64,000 bases of DNA, taken from assembly GCF_019733395.1 (NCBI RefSeq), contig NZ_JAIHOO010000001.1, forward strand, positions 496,001 to 560,000, written 5' to 3'. The stretch is from Lysobacter sp. BMK333-48F3 (GTDB lineage: Bacteria; Pseudomonadota; Gammaproteobacteria; Xanthomonadales; Xanthomonadaceae). Below, piece after piece: positions 57,439-64,000 of the stretch (the stretch's first letter is position 1; each line of letters begins with the position of its first letter). A program made the position numbers and the translations under genes. Under the pieces are notes generated by a model. That model made no database searches. It was not told the DNA's origin and saw only the letters and a program-made list of their open reading frames with translations.

Positions 57439-58911
57439 ATGGCCCTCGAATTCGACCTGAACCGCGACACGCCCGCGGCCGCTCAAACCGATTGCGTCGT
57501 GGTAGGCGCCTTCGCCGACAAGACCCTGACCGCTGCCGCGCGAACGCTGGATGAAGTCAGCGGCGGACGCCTGACCGTGCTGCTGGAACGCGGCGACATC
57601 AGCGGCAAGACCGGCAAGACCGCCCTGCTCCACGACGTCCCCGGCATGGCCGCGCCGCGCGTGCTGGTGGTCGGCCTCGGCGAGCCGGGCAAGTTCGGCG
57701 TCGCCCAGTACCTCAAGGCGGTCGGCGACGCCGCCCGCGCGCTCAAGGCCGGCCCGGTCCAGCACGCCCTGCTGACCCTGACCGAAGAGCCGGTGCAGGG
57801 CCGCGACGCCGCCTGGGCGATCCGCCAGGCCGCGATCGCCGCCGACCACGCCTGCTACCGCTACACCGCCACCCTGGGCAAGAAGAAGGACGAGCCCGGC
57901 CTGCGCCAGCTCTCGCTCAGCGGCACCGACGCCGTCGCGCTGGCGCGCGGCCAGGCCATCGCCGCCGGCGTCGCCTTCGCCCGCGAGCTCGGCAACCTGC
58001 CGCCGAACATCTGCAACCCGGCCTACCTGGCGCAGCAGGCGCAGGAATTCGCCGACCGCTTCGACAACGCCTCCTGCGAGGTGCTCGACCGCGAACAGAT
58101 GCAGGCGCTGGGCATGGGCTCGCTGCTCGCGGTCGCGCGCGGCTCGGCCAACCCGCCCAAGCTGATCGTGCTCAAGTACGACAACGGCGGCGACGCCAAG
58201 CCCTACGTGCTGGTCGGCAAGGGCATCACCTTCGACACCGGCGGCATCAACCTCAAGGTCCAGGGCGGCATCGAGGAGATGAAGTTCGACATGTGCGGCG
58301 CCGCCTCGGTGCTGGGCACGTTCGTGTCGGCGGTCGGCATGCAGTTGCCGATCAACCTGGTGGTGGTGGTGCCGGCGGTGGAGAACATGCCCGACGCCGA
58401 CGCCTACCGTCCCTCCGACGTGCTCACCAGCATGTCCGGCAAGACCATCGAAGTCGGCAACACCGACGCCGAAGGCCGCCTGATCCTGTGCGACGCGCTG
58501 ACCTACGCCCAGCGCTTCGAACCCAAGGCCCTGCTCGACGTGGCGACCCTGACCGGCGCCTGCGTGGTCGCGCTGGGCAAGTTCGCCACCGGCCTGATGA
58601 GCAAGGACGACGACCTTTCCGCCGAACTGCTGCAGGCCGGCGAACAGGTGTTCGACCGCGCCTGGCGCCTGCCGCTTTGGGACGAGTACCAGACCCAGCT
58701 CGAGTCCAGCTTCGCCGACGTCTACAACATCGGCGGCCGCTGGGCCGGCGCGATCACCGCCGGCTGCTTCCTGGCCCGCTTCACCGAAGGCCAGCGCTGG
58801 GCCCACCTGGACATCGCCGGCGTCTCCAACGAGGAAGGCAAGCGCGGCCTGGCCACCGGCCGCCCGGTGGGTCTGCTGTCGCAGTGGTTGCTGGATCAGG
58901 CCGGGATTTGA
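57439..58911 (+). CDS. pepA: Leucyl aminopeptidase (M17)
   Basis: PepA is a hexameric, two-metal cytosolic aminopeptidase; in E. coli it also acts as an accessory DNA-binding protein in Xer recombination. The 490-residue protein has [14 protein letters not shown] and [13 protein letters not shown] in the metal site, and the signature [14 protein letters not shown]. The N-terminal domain is divergent as usual. The ATG at 57439 follows a CTGTTGG stretch with no strong Shine-Dalgarno. xerD lies nearby in the window, but no functional link follows from that. Confidence 0.96.
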   Translation: MALEFDLNRDTPAAAQTDCVVVGAFADKTLTAAARTLDEVSGGRLTVLLERGDISGKTGKTALLHDVPGMAAPRVLVVGLGEPGKFGVAQYLKAVGDAARALKAGPVQHALLTLTEEPVQGRDAAWAIRQAAIAADHACYRYTATLGKKKDEPGLRQLSLSGTDAVALARGQAIAAGVAFARELGNLPPNICNPAYLAQQAQEFADRFDNASCEVLDREQMQALGMGSLLAVARGSANPPKLIVLKYDNGGDAKPYVLVGKGITFDTGGINLKVQGGIEEMKFDMCGAASVLGTFVSAVGMQLPINLVVVVPAVENMPDADAYRPSDVLTSMSGKTIEVGNTDAEGRLILCDALTYAQRFEPKALLDVATLTGACVVALGKFATGLMSKDDDLSAELLQAGEQVFDRAWRLPLWDEYQTQLESSFADVYNIGGRWAGAITAGCFLARFTEGQRWAHLDIAGVSNEEGKRGLATGRPVGLLSQWLLDQAGI

Positions 58912-58921
58912 AGGTCGGAAG

Positions 58922-59073
58922 CCGGGAATGGGGAATAGGGAATCGGGAGTCGGCAACAGCGGTTTGCGCCGCTGCCGGTTCCCGCCCACTCCATTCCGGT
59001 TTTTTCCAGCTCCGGCTGTTTGCTTTTCGCTTCCGCTCGACCCATTCCCCATTCCCGATTCCCTATTCCCGGC
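58922..59073. repeat. Heptamer-arm element 8 (pepA-holC gap)
   Basis: The left arm (about 58922-58955) is four GGGAATG/GGGAATA/GGGAATC units. The right arm (about 59041-59073) is four inverted CATTCCC/GATTCCC/TATTCCC units. About 85 bp lie between. The right arm ends 7 bases before the holC ATG, leaving no room for an ordinary Shine-Dalgarno sequence. Confidence 0.85.
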
Positions 59074-59079
59074 CCCCAA

Positions 59080-59505
59080 ATGCCCCGCGCCGACTTCTAC
59101 CTGATCCAATCGCCGCGCTTCCGCGAGGAGCCGATGCGCTTGGTCTGCGAACTGGCGCGCAAGGCCCACGACGCCGGGCTGCCGACCCTGATCCTGGCGC
59201 GCAGCCCCGAGCAGGCCGAGCAACTCGACGACATGCTCTGGGACATGGGCGAGGACGCCTACATCCCGCACCAGATCGCCGGGCTGGACGAGGACGAGGA
59301 GGAAGCCGACGTGCTGATCGCCGCGCCCGAATCCGACCCCGCCCTGCGCCCGCTGGTGATCAACCTGCGCGACGCCCCGGTCGGCGAAGGCTTCGACCGG
59401 GTACTGGAAGTCGTCCCCGCCGACGACTCCGCGCGCGGCCCGCTGCGCGAACGCTGGAAGCAGTACCAGGCGCGCGGGCTGGCTTTGAATAAGCACGATA
59501 TGTAA
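59080..59505 (+). CDS. holC: DNA polymerase III subunit chi
   Basis: Chi binds single-stranded DNA-binding protein and, through psi (HolD), links it to the clamp loader. The 141-residue product has the family features: RADFYLIQSPRFREEP at the start, RLVCELARKAHDAG, the DDMLWDMGEDAYIPHQI block and PLVINLRDAPVGEGFDRVLEVV. The length is near the E. coli value (147). It sits between pepA and valS as in E. coli. The ATG at 59080 matches the family; the frame upstream runs into repeat element 8. Confidence 0.94.
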   Translation: MPRADFYLIQSPRFREEPMRLVCELARKAHDAGLPTLILARSPEQAEQLDDMLWDMGEDAYIPHQIAGLDEDEEEADVLIAAPESDPALRPLVINLRDAPVGEGFDRVLEVVPADDSARGPLRERWKQYQARGLALNKHDM

Positions 59506-59510
59506 GAAGC

Positions 59511-59616
59511 GGGAATGGGGAATAGGGAATAGGGAATCGTCAAAGCCCTTCGCCGCCCCCTCCTGCGCTCTTGCTGTTGCCCTACCGACTCCCCATTCTC
59601 CATTCTCCATTCCCGG
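59511..59616. repeat. Heptamer-arm element 9 (holC-valS gap)
   Basis: The left arm (about 59511-59539) is four GGGAATG/GGGAATA/GGGAATC units. The right arm (about 59587-59616) is four inverted CATTCTC/CATTCCC units. About 48 bp lie between. It fills the whole gap and ends 5 bases before the valS ATG. Confidence 0.85.
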
Positions 59617-59621
59617 CCCCT

Positions 59622-62387
59622 ATGTCCCTCGCCCCCAGCTACGACCCCAAACAGTTCGAAGCCCGCCTCTACGAACAGTGGGAAAGCAGCGGCGTATTCC
59701 AGCCGCGCGGCGAAGGTCCGGCGTACTCGATCCTGCTGCCGCCGCCGAACGTCACCGGCACCCTGCACATGGGCCATGCGTTCCAGCACACCCTGCAGGA
59801 CGCGCTGATCCGCTACTACCGCATGCGCGGCTACGACACGCTGTGGCAGATGGGCACCGACCACGCCGGCATCGCCACCGAGATGGTGGTGGCGCGCAAT
59901 CTCAGCCAGGAAGGCCTGACCCGCGACGGCCTGGGCCGCGACGGCTTCATCGAGAAGGTGTGGGAGTGGAAGGCGCATTCGGGCGGCACCATCGAACGGC
60001 AGATGCGCCGCCTCGGCGCCTCCGGCGATTGGACCCGCTCGGCCTTCACCATGGACCCGATGGCCTCGCAGGCGGTGATCGAGGCCTTCGTGCGCATGCA
60101 CGAGCAAGGCCTGATCTACCGCGGCCAGCGCCTGGTCAACTGGGACCCGGTGCTGAAGACCGCGATCTCCGACCTGGAAGTGGTCAACGAAGAAGAAGAC
60201 GGCTTCCTGTGGTCGATCAGCTACCCGCTGAGCGACGGCAGCGCCACGCTGACGGTCGCGACCACGCGCCCGGAAACCATGCTCGGCGATACCGCAGTGA
60301 TGGTGCATCCGGACGATGAGCGCTATCAGCACCTGATCGGCAAGAGCGTGACCCTGCCGCTGACCGGGCGCGAGATCCCGGTCATCGCCGACGCCTACGT
60401 CGACCGCGAATTCGGCACCGGCGTGGTCAAGGTCACCCCGGCCCACGATTTCAACGACTACGCGGTCGGCCAGCGCCACGGCCTGCCGCTGATCAACATC
60501 TTCACCCCCGACGCGACCGTCAACGGCAACGCGCCGGAACGCTTCGTCGGCCTGGACCGCTACGAAGCGCGCAAGGTCGTGCTGGCCGAACTGGAAGCGC
60601 AGGGCCTGTTGGTGGAAACCAAGCCGCACAAGCTGCAGGTGCCGCGCGGCGACCGCACCGGCCAGGTGATCGAGCCCTATCTGACCGACCAGTGGTTCGT
60701 GCAGATGGACGGCCTGGCCAAGCGCGGCCTGGAACTGGTCGAACAGGGCCAGGTGCGCTTCGTTCCGGGCAACTGGATCAATACCTACCACCACTGGATG
60801 GAGAACATCCAGGACTGGTGCATCAGCCGCCAGCTGTGGTGGGGCCACCGCATCCCGGCCTGGTACGACGCCCAGGGCAAGTTCTACGTCGGCCGCGACG
60901 AAGCCGATGCGCGCGCCCGCGCCGGCCTCGGCGCCGACGTCGTCCTGACCCAGGACAGCGACGTGCTGGAAACCTGGTTCTCCTCCGGCCTGTGGCCGTT
61001 CAGCACCATGGGCTGGCCGGACCAGGCGACGATGGACGCGCGCGGCTTCGAGCGCTACCTGCCGACCTCGGTGCTGGTCACCGGCTTCGACATCATCTTC
61101 TTCTGGGTCGCGCGCATGATCATGCTGACCGACCATTTCACCGGCCAGGTCCCGTTCCGCGACGTGTACATCCACGGCCTGGTGCGCGACAAGGACGGGC
61201 AGAAGATGTCCAAGTCCAAGGGCAACGTGCTCGACCCGATCGACCTGATCGACGGCATCACCCTGGACGAGCTGGTCGCCAAGCGCACCACCGGCCTGAT
61301 GCAGCCGAAGATGGCCGAGAAGATCGAGAAGAACACGCGCAAGGAGTTCCCCGAAGGCATCCCGGCCTTCGGCGCCGACGCGCTGCGCTTCACCATCGCC
61401 GCGCTCGCCACCCACGGCCGCGACATCAAGTTCGACCTCGGCCGCGCCGAGGGCTATAAGAACTTCTGCAACAAGCTGTGGAACGCGACCCGGTTCGTGC
61501 TGATGAACACCGACGGCGCCGGCTTCGCCGGCGCGCCGCAGCCGAAGACCGACGCCGAACGCTGGATCCTGGCCCAATTGGCCAAGGCCGCGGCCGAAGC
61601 CGAGACGCACCTGGCCGGCTACCGCTTCGACCTGCTGGCGCAGAGCCTGTACGAATTCGCCTGGAACGCGTTCTGCGACTGGTTCGTCGAGCTGGCCAAG
61701 CCGGCGCTGCAGGGCGAGGACCGCGCCGCCGCCGACAGCACCCGCCACACCCTGCTGTACGTGCTCGAGCGCCTGCTCTGCCTGTTGCACCCGCTGATTC
61801 CGTTCGTGACCGAGGAGCTGTGGCAGCAGGTCGCGCCCAAGCTCGGCGAGGCCGAATCCACGATCATGCTGCGCGCCTATCCGCAGGCGGCCGAATTCGG
61901 CGGCGACTACGCCGGCGCCGAGGCCGACGTGGAATGGCTCAAGGCGATGGTCTCGGCGCTGCGCAAGGTGCGCAGCGAGCTCAACGTCAAGCCGTCCGAC
62001 CTGGTGCCGCTGCTGCTGGCCAAGGGCGACGCCAGCGACCGCGAGCGCAGCGCGCGCTTCGCCACCCAGCTCAAGTTCCTCAACAAGCTCGAGCGCATCG
62101 ATTACATCGACGACGTGGCTTCGGCGCCGCCGGCCGCGCCGGCGGTGGTCGGCGAACTGACCCTGCTGGTGCCGCTGCCGGCGGAGAAGCTCGACGCCGA
62201 ACGCGTGCGCCTGGACAAGGAACGCAAGCGGGTCGAGGGCGAGATCGGCAAGTGCCAGGGCAAGCTGGCCAGCGACACCTTCGTCCAGAACGCGCCGCCG
62301 GCGGTGGTCGAGCAGGAGCGCAAGCGCCTGGTCGACTGGACCACGATGCTGGAAGAGCTGGTCGCGCAGCGCGCCAAGCTGGACTGA
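59622..62387 (+). CDS. valS: Valyl-tRNA synthetase
   Basis: ValRS charges tRNA-Val. The 921-residue class I synthetase has the HIGH-type motif HMGHAF (about residue 49), an editing domain (about 190-330), KMSKSKGNV (about 528), the anticodon-binding domain and a C-terminal coiled-coil arm rich in K, E and R. The length is normal (E. coli 951). The ATG at 59622 ([13 protein letters not shown]) fits the family; upstream in-frame codons belong to repeat element 9. Confidence 0.97.
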   Translation: MSLAPSYDPKQFEARLYEQWESSGVFQPRGEGPAYSILLPPPNVTGTLHMGHAFQHTLQDALIRYYRMRGYDTLWQMGTDHAGIATEMVVARNLSQEGLTRDGLGRDGFIEKVWEWKAHSGGTIERQMRRLGASGDWTRSAFTMDPMASQAVIEAFVRMHEQGLIYRGQRLVNWDPVLKTAISDLEVVNEEEDGFLWSISYPLSDGSATLTVATTRPETMLGDTAVMVHPDDERYQHLIGKSVTLPLTGREIPVIADAYVDREFGTGVVKVTPAHDFNDYAVGQRHGLPLINIFTPDATVNGNAPERFVGLDRYEARKVVLAELEAQGLLVETKPHKLQVPRGDRTGQVIEPYLTDQWFVQMDGLAKRGLELVEQGQVRFVPGNWINTYHHWMENIQDWCISRQLWWGHRIPAWYDAQGKFYVGRDEADARARAGLGADVVLTQDSDVLETWFSSGLWPFSTMGWPDQATMDARGFERYLPTSVLVTGFDIIFFWVARMIMLTDHFTGQVPFRDVYIHGLVRDKDGQKMSKSKGNVLDPIDLIDGITLDELVAKRTTGLMQPKMAEKIEKNTRKEFPEGIPAFGADALRFTIAALATHGRDIKFDLGRAEGYKNFCNKLWNATRFVLMNTDGAGFAGAPQPKTDAERWILAQLAKAAAEAETHLAGYRFDLLAQSLYEFAWNAFCDWFVELAKPALQGEDRAAADSTRHTLLYVLERLLCLLHPLIPFVTEELWQQVAPKLGEAESTIMLRAYPQAAEFGGDYAGAEADVEWLKAMVSALRKVRSELNVKPSDLVPLLLAKGDASDRERSARFATQLKFLNKLERIDYIDDVASAPPAAPAVVGELTLLVPLPAEKLDAERVRLDKERKRVEGEIGKCQGKLASDTFVQNAPPAVVEQERKRLVDWTTMLEELVAQRAKLD

Positions 62388-62411
62388 GCGGCCGCTGCGG
62401 TCGCACAGGCG

Positions 62412-62441
62412 AAAAAGCCGCGGTCATGCCGCGGCTTTTTT
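62412..62441. terminator. Rho-independent terminator after valS, bidirectional
   Basis: GAAAAAGCCGCGG is followed by a short TCATG-type loop and CCGCGGCTTTTTT: an 8-bp GC stem with A/T flanks on both sides. It should stop transcripts from valS on the plus strand and possibly from rimI on the minus strand. Confidence 0.9.
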
Positions 62442-62458
62442 GCGTCCGCGCGTTGCTC

Positions 62459-62633
62459 CTGTAGGAGCGGCGTGAGCCGCGACCACCGCAGCGACGGACG
62501 CGAGCGTGGCAGCCGGAGCGCGGATATCCGCGATTAGGGCAGGCAGAGCGGGAAGGGTCGGGGCTTCGGAAGGAGACGTGGTATTTCGTCGCTTCGGTTG
62601 TCGCGGCTCACGCCGCTCCTACAGGGGCAGCGT
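62459..62633. repeat. Inverted pair of GTAGGAGCGGCGTGAGCCGC repeats
   Basis: One copy reads GTAGGAGCGGCGTGAGCCGC (about 62461-62480). The second (about 62604-62627) is its inverse, GCGGCTCACGCCGCTCCTAC. About 120 bp lie between. This REP-like sequence is widespread in intergenic regions of Xanthomonadaceae and pseudomonads. Here it lies between the convergent valS and rimI genes. Confidence 0.85.
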
Positions 62634-62641
62634 CGCGCTTT

Positions 62642-62666
62642 GCCGATCCCGAATCCCTAATCCCGT
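62642..62666. repeat. Heptamer-arm element 10, short single arm
   Basis: Three inverted units (GATCCCG, AATCCCT, AATCCCG) lie just before the rimI stop codon. They are more degenerate than the other copies, and no partner arm is visible. Confidence 0.55.
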
Positions 62667-63154
62667 CCCTCGGGCAACAACTCGATCGCCATCACCAGCG
62701 CGTCCTCGCGGCCGCCGCGGGCCGGGTAGTAGCGCGGGCGGCGGCCGATCTCGTTGAAGCCTTCGCTGTGGTACAGGGCGATCGCGCCGGCGTTGGAGGG
62801 GCGCACTTCCAGGAACACCCGCTCGGCGCCGCGGCCGCGGGCGATCGTGACCAGGGCGCGCAGCAGCTTGCGGCCGAAGCCCAGCCCATGCGCTTCCGGG
62901 GCGACGCAGACGTTGAGCACGTGCGCCTCGCCGGCGGCCACGCTCATCAGGAAATAGCCGACGATGCGCTCGTCCTCGACCAGCACCCAGGCCGGGTAAT
63001 CGGCGCGCAGGCAGTCGCGGAAGATGCCCGGGGTCCACGGGAATTCGTAGGCGCGGATCTCGATCGCATGGACCGCGTCGAGATCGTCTTCGCGCATCGG
63101 CCGCAGCGCGGCCGGGGCCGTGGGACGTTCCAGGTCCGAGGCCAGCGCGATCAT
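62657..63154 (-). CDS. rimI: Ribosomal protein bS18 N-alanine acetyltransferase
   Basis: RimI acetylates the N-terminal alanine of ribosomal protein S18. The 165-residue GNAT protein has RPMREDDLDAVHAIEIRAYEFPWTPGIFRDCL, the acetyl-CoA loop VAPEAHGLGFGRKLL and EVRPSNAGAIALYHSEGFNEIGRRPRYY, all RimI-typical. Its first 20 residues are not conserved, so the real start may be nearer the internal MREDDL. The ATG at 63154 overlaps the upstream gene by 4 bp. The last few codons overlap repeat element 10. Confidence 0.94.
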   Translation of the reverse strand: MIALASDLERPTAPAALRPMREDDLDAVHAIEIRAYEFPWTPGIFRDCLRADYPAWVLVEDERIVGYFLMSVAAGEAHVLNVCVAPEAHGLGFGRKLLRALVTIARGRGAERVFLEVRPSNAGAIALYHSEGFNEIGRRPRYYPARGGREDALVMAIELLPEGRD

Positions 63155-63501
63155 CGCGGCGCGTTCCCGCGGCGCAGGGCGCGCAGTCGCGGCCACAGCG
63201 CGCGCTTGGCGGCCGGGTCGCCGCGCAGCGCGGCGACGTCGAACAGGGCCAGCACCGCCGCGTCGCCGGGCGCGCGGCGCGCGGCGCGCAGCAGGTTGCG
63301 CAGCAAGGGGCTGTCGGCGGTCGGCCGGGCCGGGTTCGCCGCAGCGGCGGCCGGGGCAAGCTCCGGCCTGGGCGCGGAAGCGCGCCCGGCGGTCGGCGCG
63401 ACGGCCGGCGCCGGCTCGGCCTCGTCGCCGGCCAGGCTCAGCACGCTGTGGCCCATCGCCTGCAGCCACTCGCGCTGCTGCGCGCTCCACAGCCCGCTCA
63501 T
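63151..63501 (-). CDS. holD: Probable divergent DNA polymerase III subunit psi
   Basis: This 116-residue protein has three short stretches that line up with E. coli HolD: QREWLQAMGHSVLSL with RRDWQLQQLGITQWSL at the N terminus, DSPLLRNLLRAARRAPGD with TDPLVSDVLRALTVSPDQ in the middle, and DPAAKRALWPRLRAL with NPTARAALWQQICTY at the end. An Ala/Pro-rich linker replaces part of the E. coli protein. It is directly upstream of rimI and overlaps it, as holD does in E. coli. HolD is very poorly conserved, so this is an inference from pattern and context. Confidence 0.6.
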   Translation of the reverse strand: MSGLWSAQQREWLQAMGHSVLSLAGDEAEPAPAVAPTAGRASAPRPELAPAAAAANPARPTADSPLLRNLLRAARRAPGDAAVLALFDVAALRGDPAAKRALWPRLRALRRGNAPR

Positions 63502-64000
63502 GGCGTACCGCCCTCGATCGGCGGCGGCGGCGGAATCCGGCGCACGCGGCGGTAGATCGCCTGCACCGGGCCGGACAACGCGTACGGGGCGAAGATCGCC
63601 AGCAGCACCCGCGGCGGGTCGATCGCGATCGCCACCACCACCGCCACCACCACCAGGATCGCCAGGAACGGCACCCGGTCGTTGCGCGGGCCGCTGCCCT
63701 TGAAGCTGACGTAGCGCATCCGGCTGACCATCAGCAGGCCGGCCAGCACGGTCACCGCCAGCGCGCCGTAGCGCAACTGCTCGCCGACCAGGCCGAAGCT
63801 GTGGCAGGTCCAGACGAAACTGGCGACCAGGCCGGCCGCGGCCGGGCTGGCCAGGCCGATGAACCAGCGCTTGTCGACCTGGCCGACCTGGGAATTGAAC
63901 CGGGCCAGGCGCAGCGCGGCGCAGGCGGCGTAGAGGAAGGCGCCGACCCAGCCGATCTTGCCGGGGATGACGCCGTCGAGCTTGGTCGACTCCAGCGCCC
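63498..64000 (-). CDS. pssA: CDP-diacylglycerol--serine O-phosphatidyltransferase, C-terminal part (cut by window edge)
   Basis: PssA makes phosphatidylserine from CDP-diacylglycerol and serine, the first step to phosphatidylethanolamine. About 166 residues are visible and the N terminus with the CDP-alcohol motif lies beyond the window. The visible part has AACAALRLARFNSQVG, RWFIGLASPAAAGLVASF and MRYVSFKG followed by hydrophobic spans, as in the bacterial membrane-bound PssA family. It ends in a proline-rich tail. Its stop overlaps the holD-like start by 4 bp. Confidence 0.88.
   Translation of the reverse strand, partial: ALESTKLDGVIPGKIGWVGAFLYAACAALRLARFNSQVGQVDKRWFIGLASPAAAGLVASFVWTCHSFGLVGEQLRYGALAVTVLAGLLMVSRMRYVSFKGSGPRNDRVPFLAILVVVAVVVAIAIDPPRVLLAIFAPYALSGPVQAIYRRVRRIPPPPPIEGGTP

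Overview
The window is 64 kb of a very GC-rich gammaproteobacterial chromosome, most likely Lysobacter or a close Xanthomonadaceae relative. This is an inference. It rests on the type II secretion cluster in the Xanthomonas xps order (E-F-G-H-I-J-K-L-M-N-D), the class of OMP decarboxylase, a RibBA with a decayed cyclohydrolase half, and xanthomonad-type short intergenic repeats. Nearly all of it is core housekeeping sequence. No tRNA, CRISPR array, insertion sequence or prophage was seen.

Layout. (1) 1-10571, minus strand: the division and cell wall cluster mraZ-rsmH-ftsL-ftsI-murE-murF-mraY-ftsW-murG-murC (murC cut by the window edge). The genes are mostly overlapped start-to-stop and sit behind a sigma70-type promoter and a 10-bp periodic MraZ operator. 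(2) 10572-11827: a repeat-rich spacer and the RNase P RNA gene. (3) 11828-17799: rsmI divergent from lpoA-yraN (the enterobacterial arrangement), then a YdjM-like membrane hydrolase, a GlcD-like flavoprotein and an unusual collagen-like lipoprotein. (4) 17914-26376, minus strand: glyA, nrdR, ribD, a methyltransferase, then an FMN riboswitch in front of ribE-ribBA-ribH-nusB-thiL. (5) 26614-34517: lpxO-like hydroxylase, ettA, map, pyrF, a DUF1444 protein and two GT2-like glycosyltransferases. (6) 34591-45895, minus strand: a complete type II secretion operon except for the prepilin peptidase. (7) 46522-54633: two unknown lower-GC genes, purL, a DsbC-like lipoprotein, xerD, and an RDD membrane protein on the plus strand. 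(8) 55039-64000: lptF-lptG divergent from pepA-holC-valS (as in E. coli), then convergent pssA, a probable divergent holD, and rimI.

What stands out is the repeat content. A family of elements built from 7-bp units (GGGAATC/GGGAATG, or the variant GGGACTC) occurs about ten times, usually as two inverted arms around 50-90 bp of non-conserved sequence. Most copies lie between genes of one operon, but two are inside coding sequence. One inserts about 34 codons in frame into purL; the other supplies the last ~45 codons of rsmH and leads into the overlapping ftsL start. Other repeat families are a 172-bp tandem duplication between lpxO and ettA, GC-rich modules that begin exactly at the stop codons of xerD and lptG (triplicated after lptG), and a twofold 94-bp module beside rnpB. 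No wholly new multi-gene system is evident. The repeat family that enters essential genes in frame is the best candidate for something undescribed.
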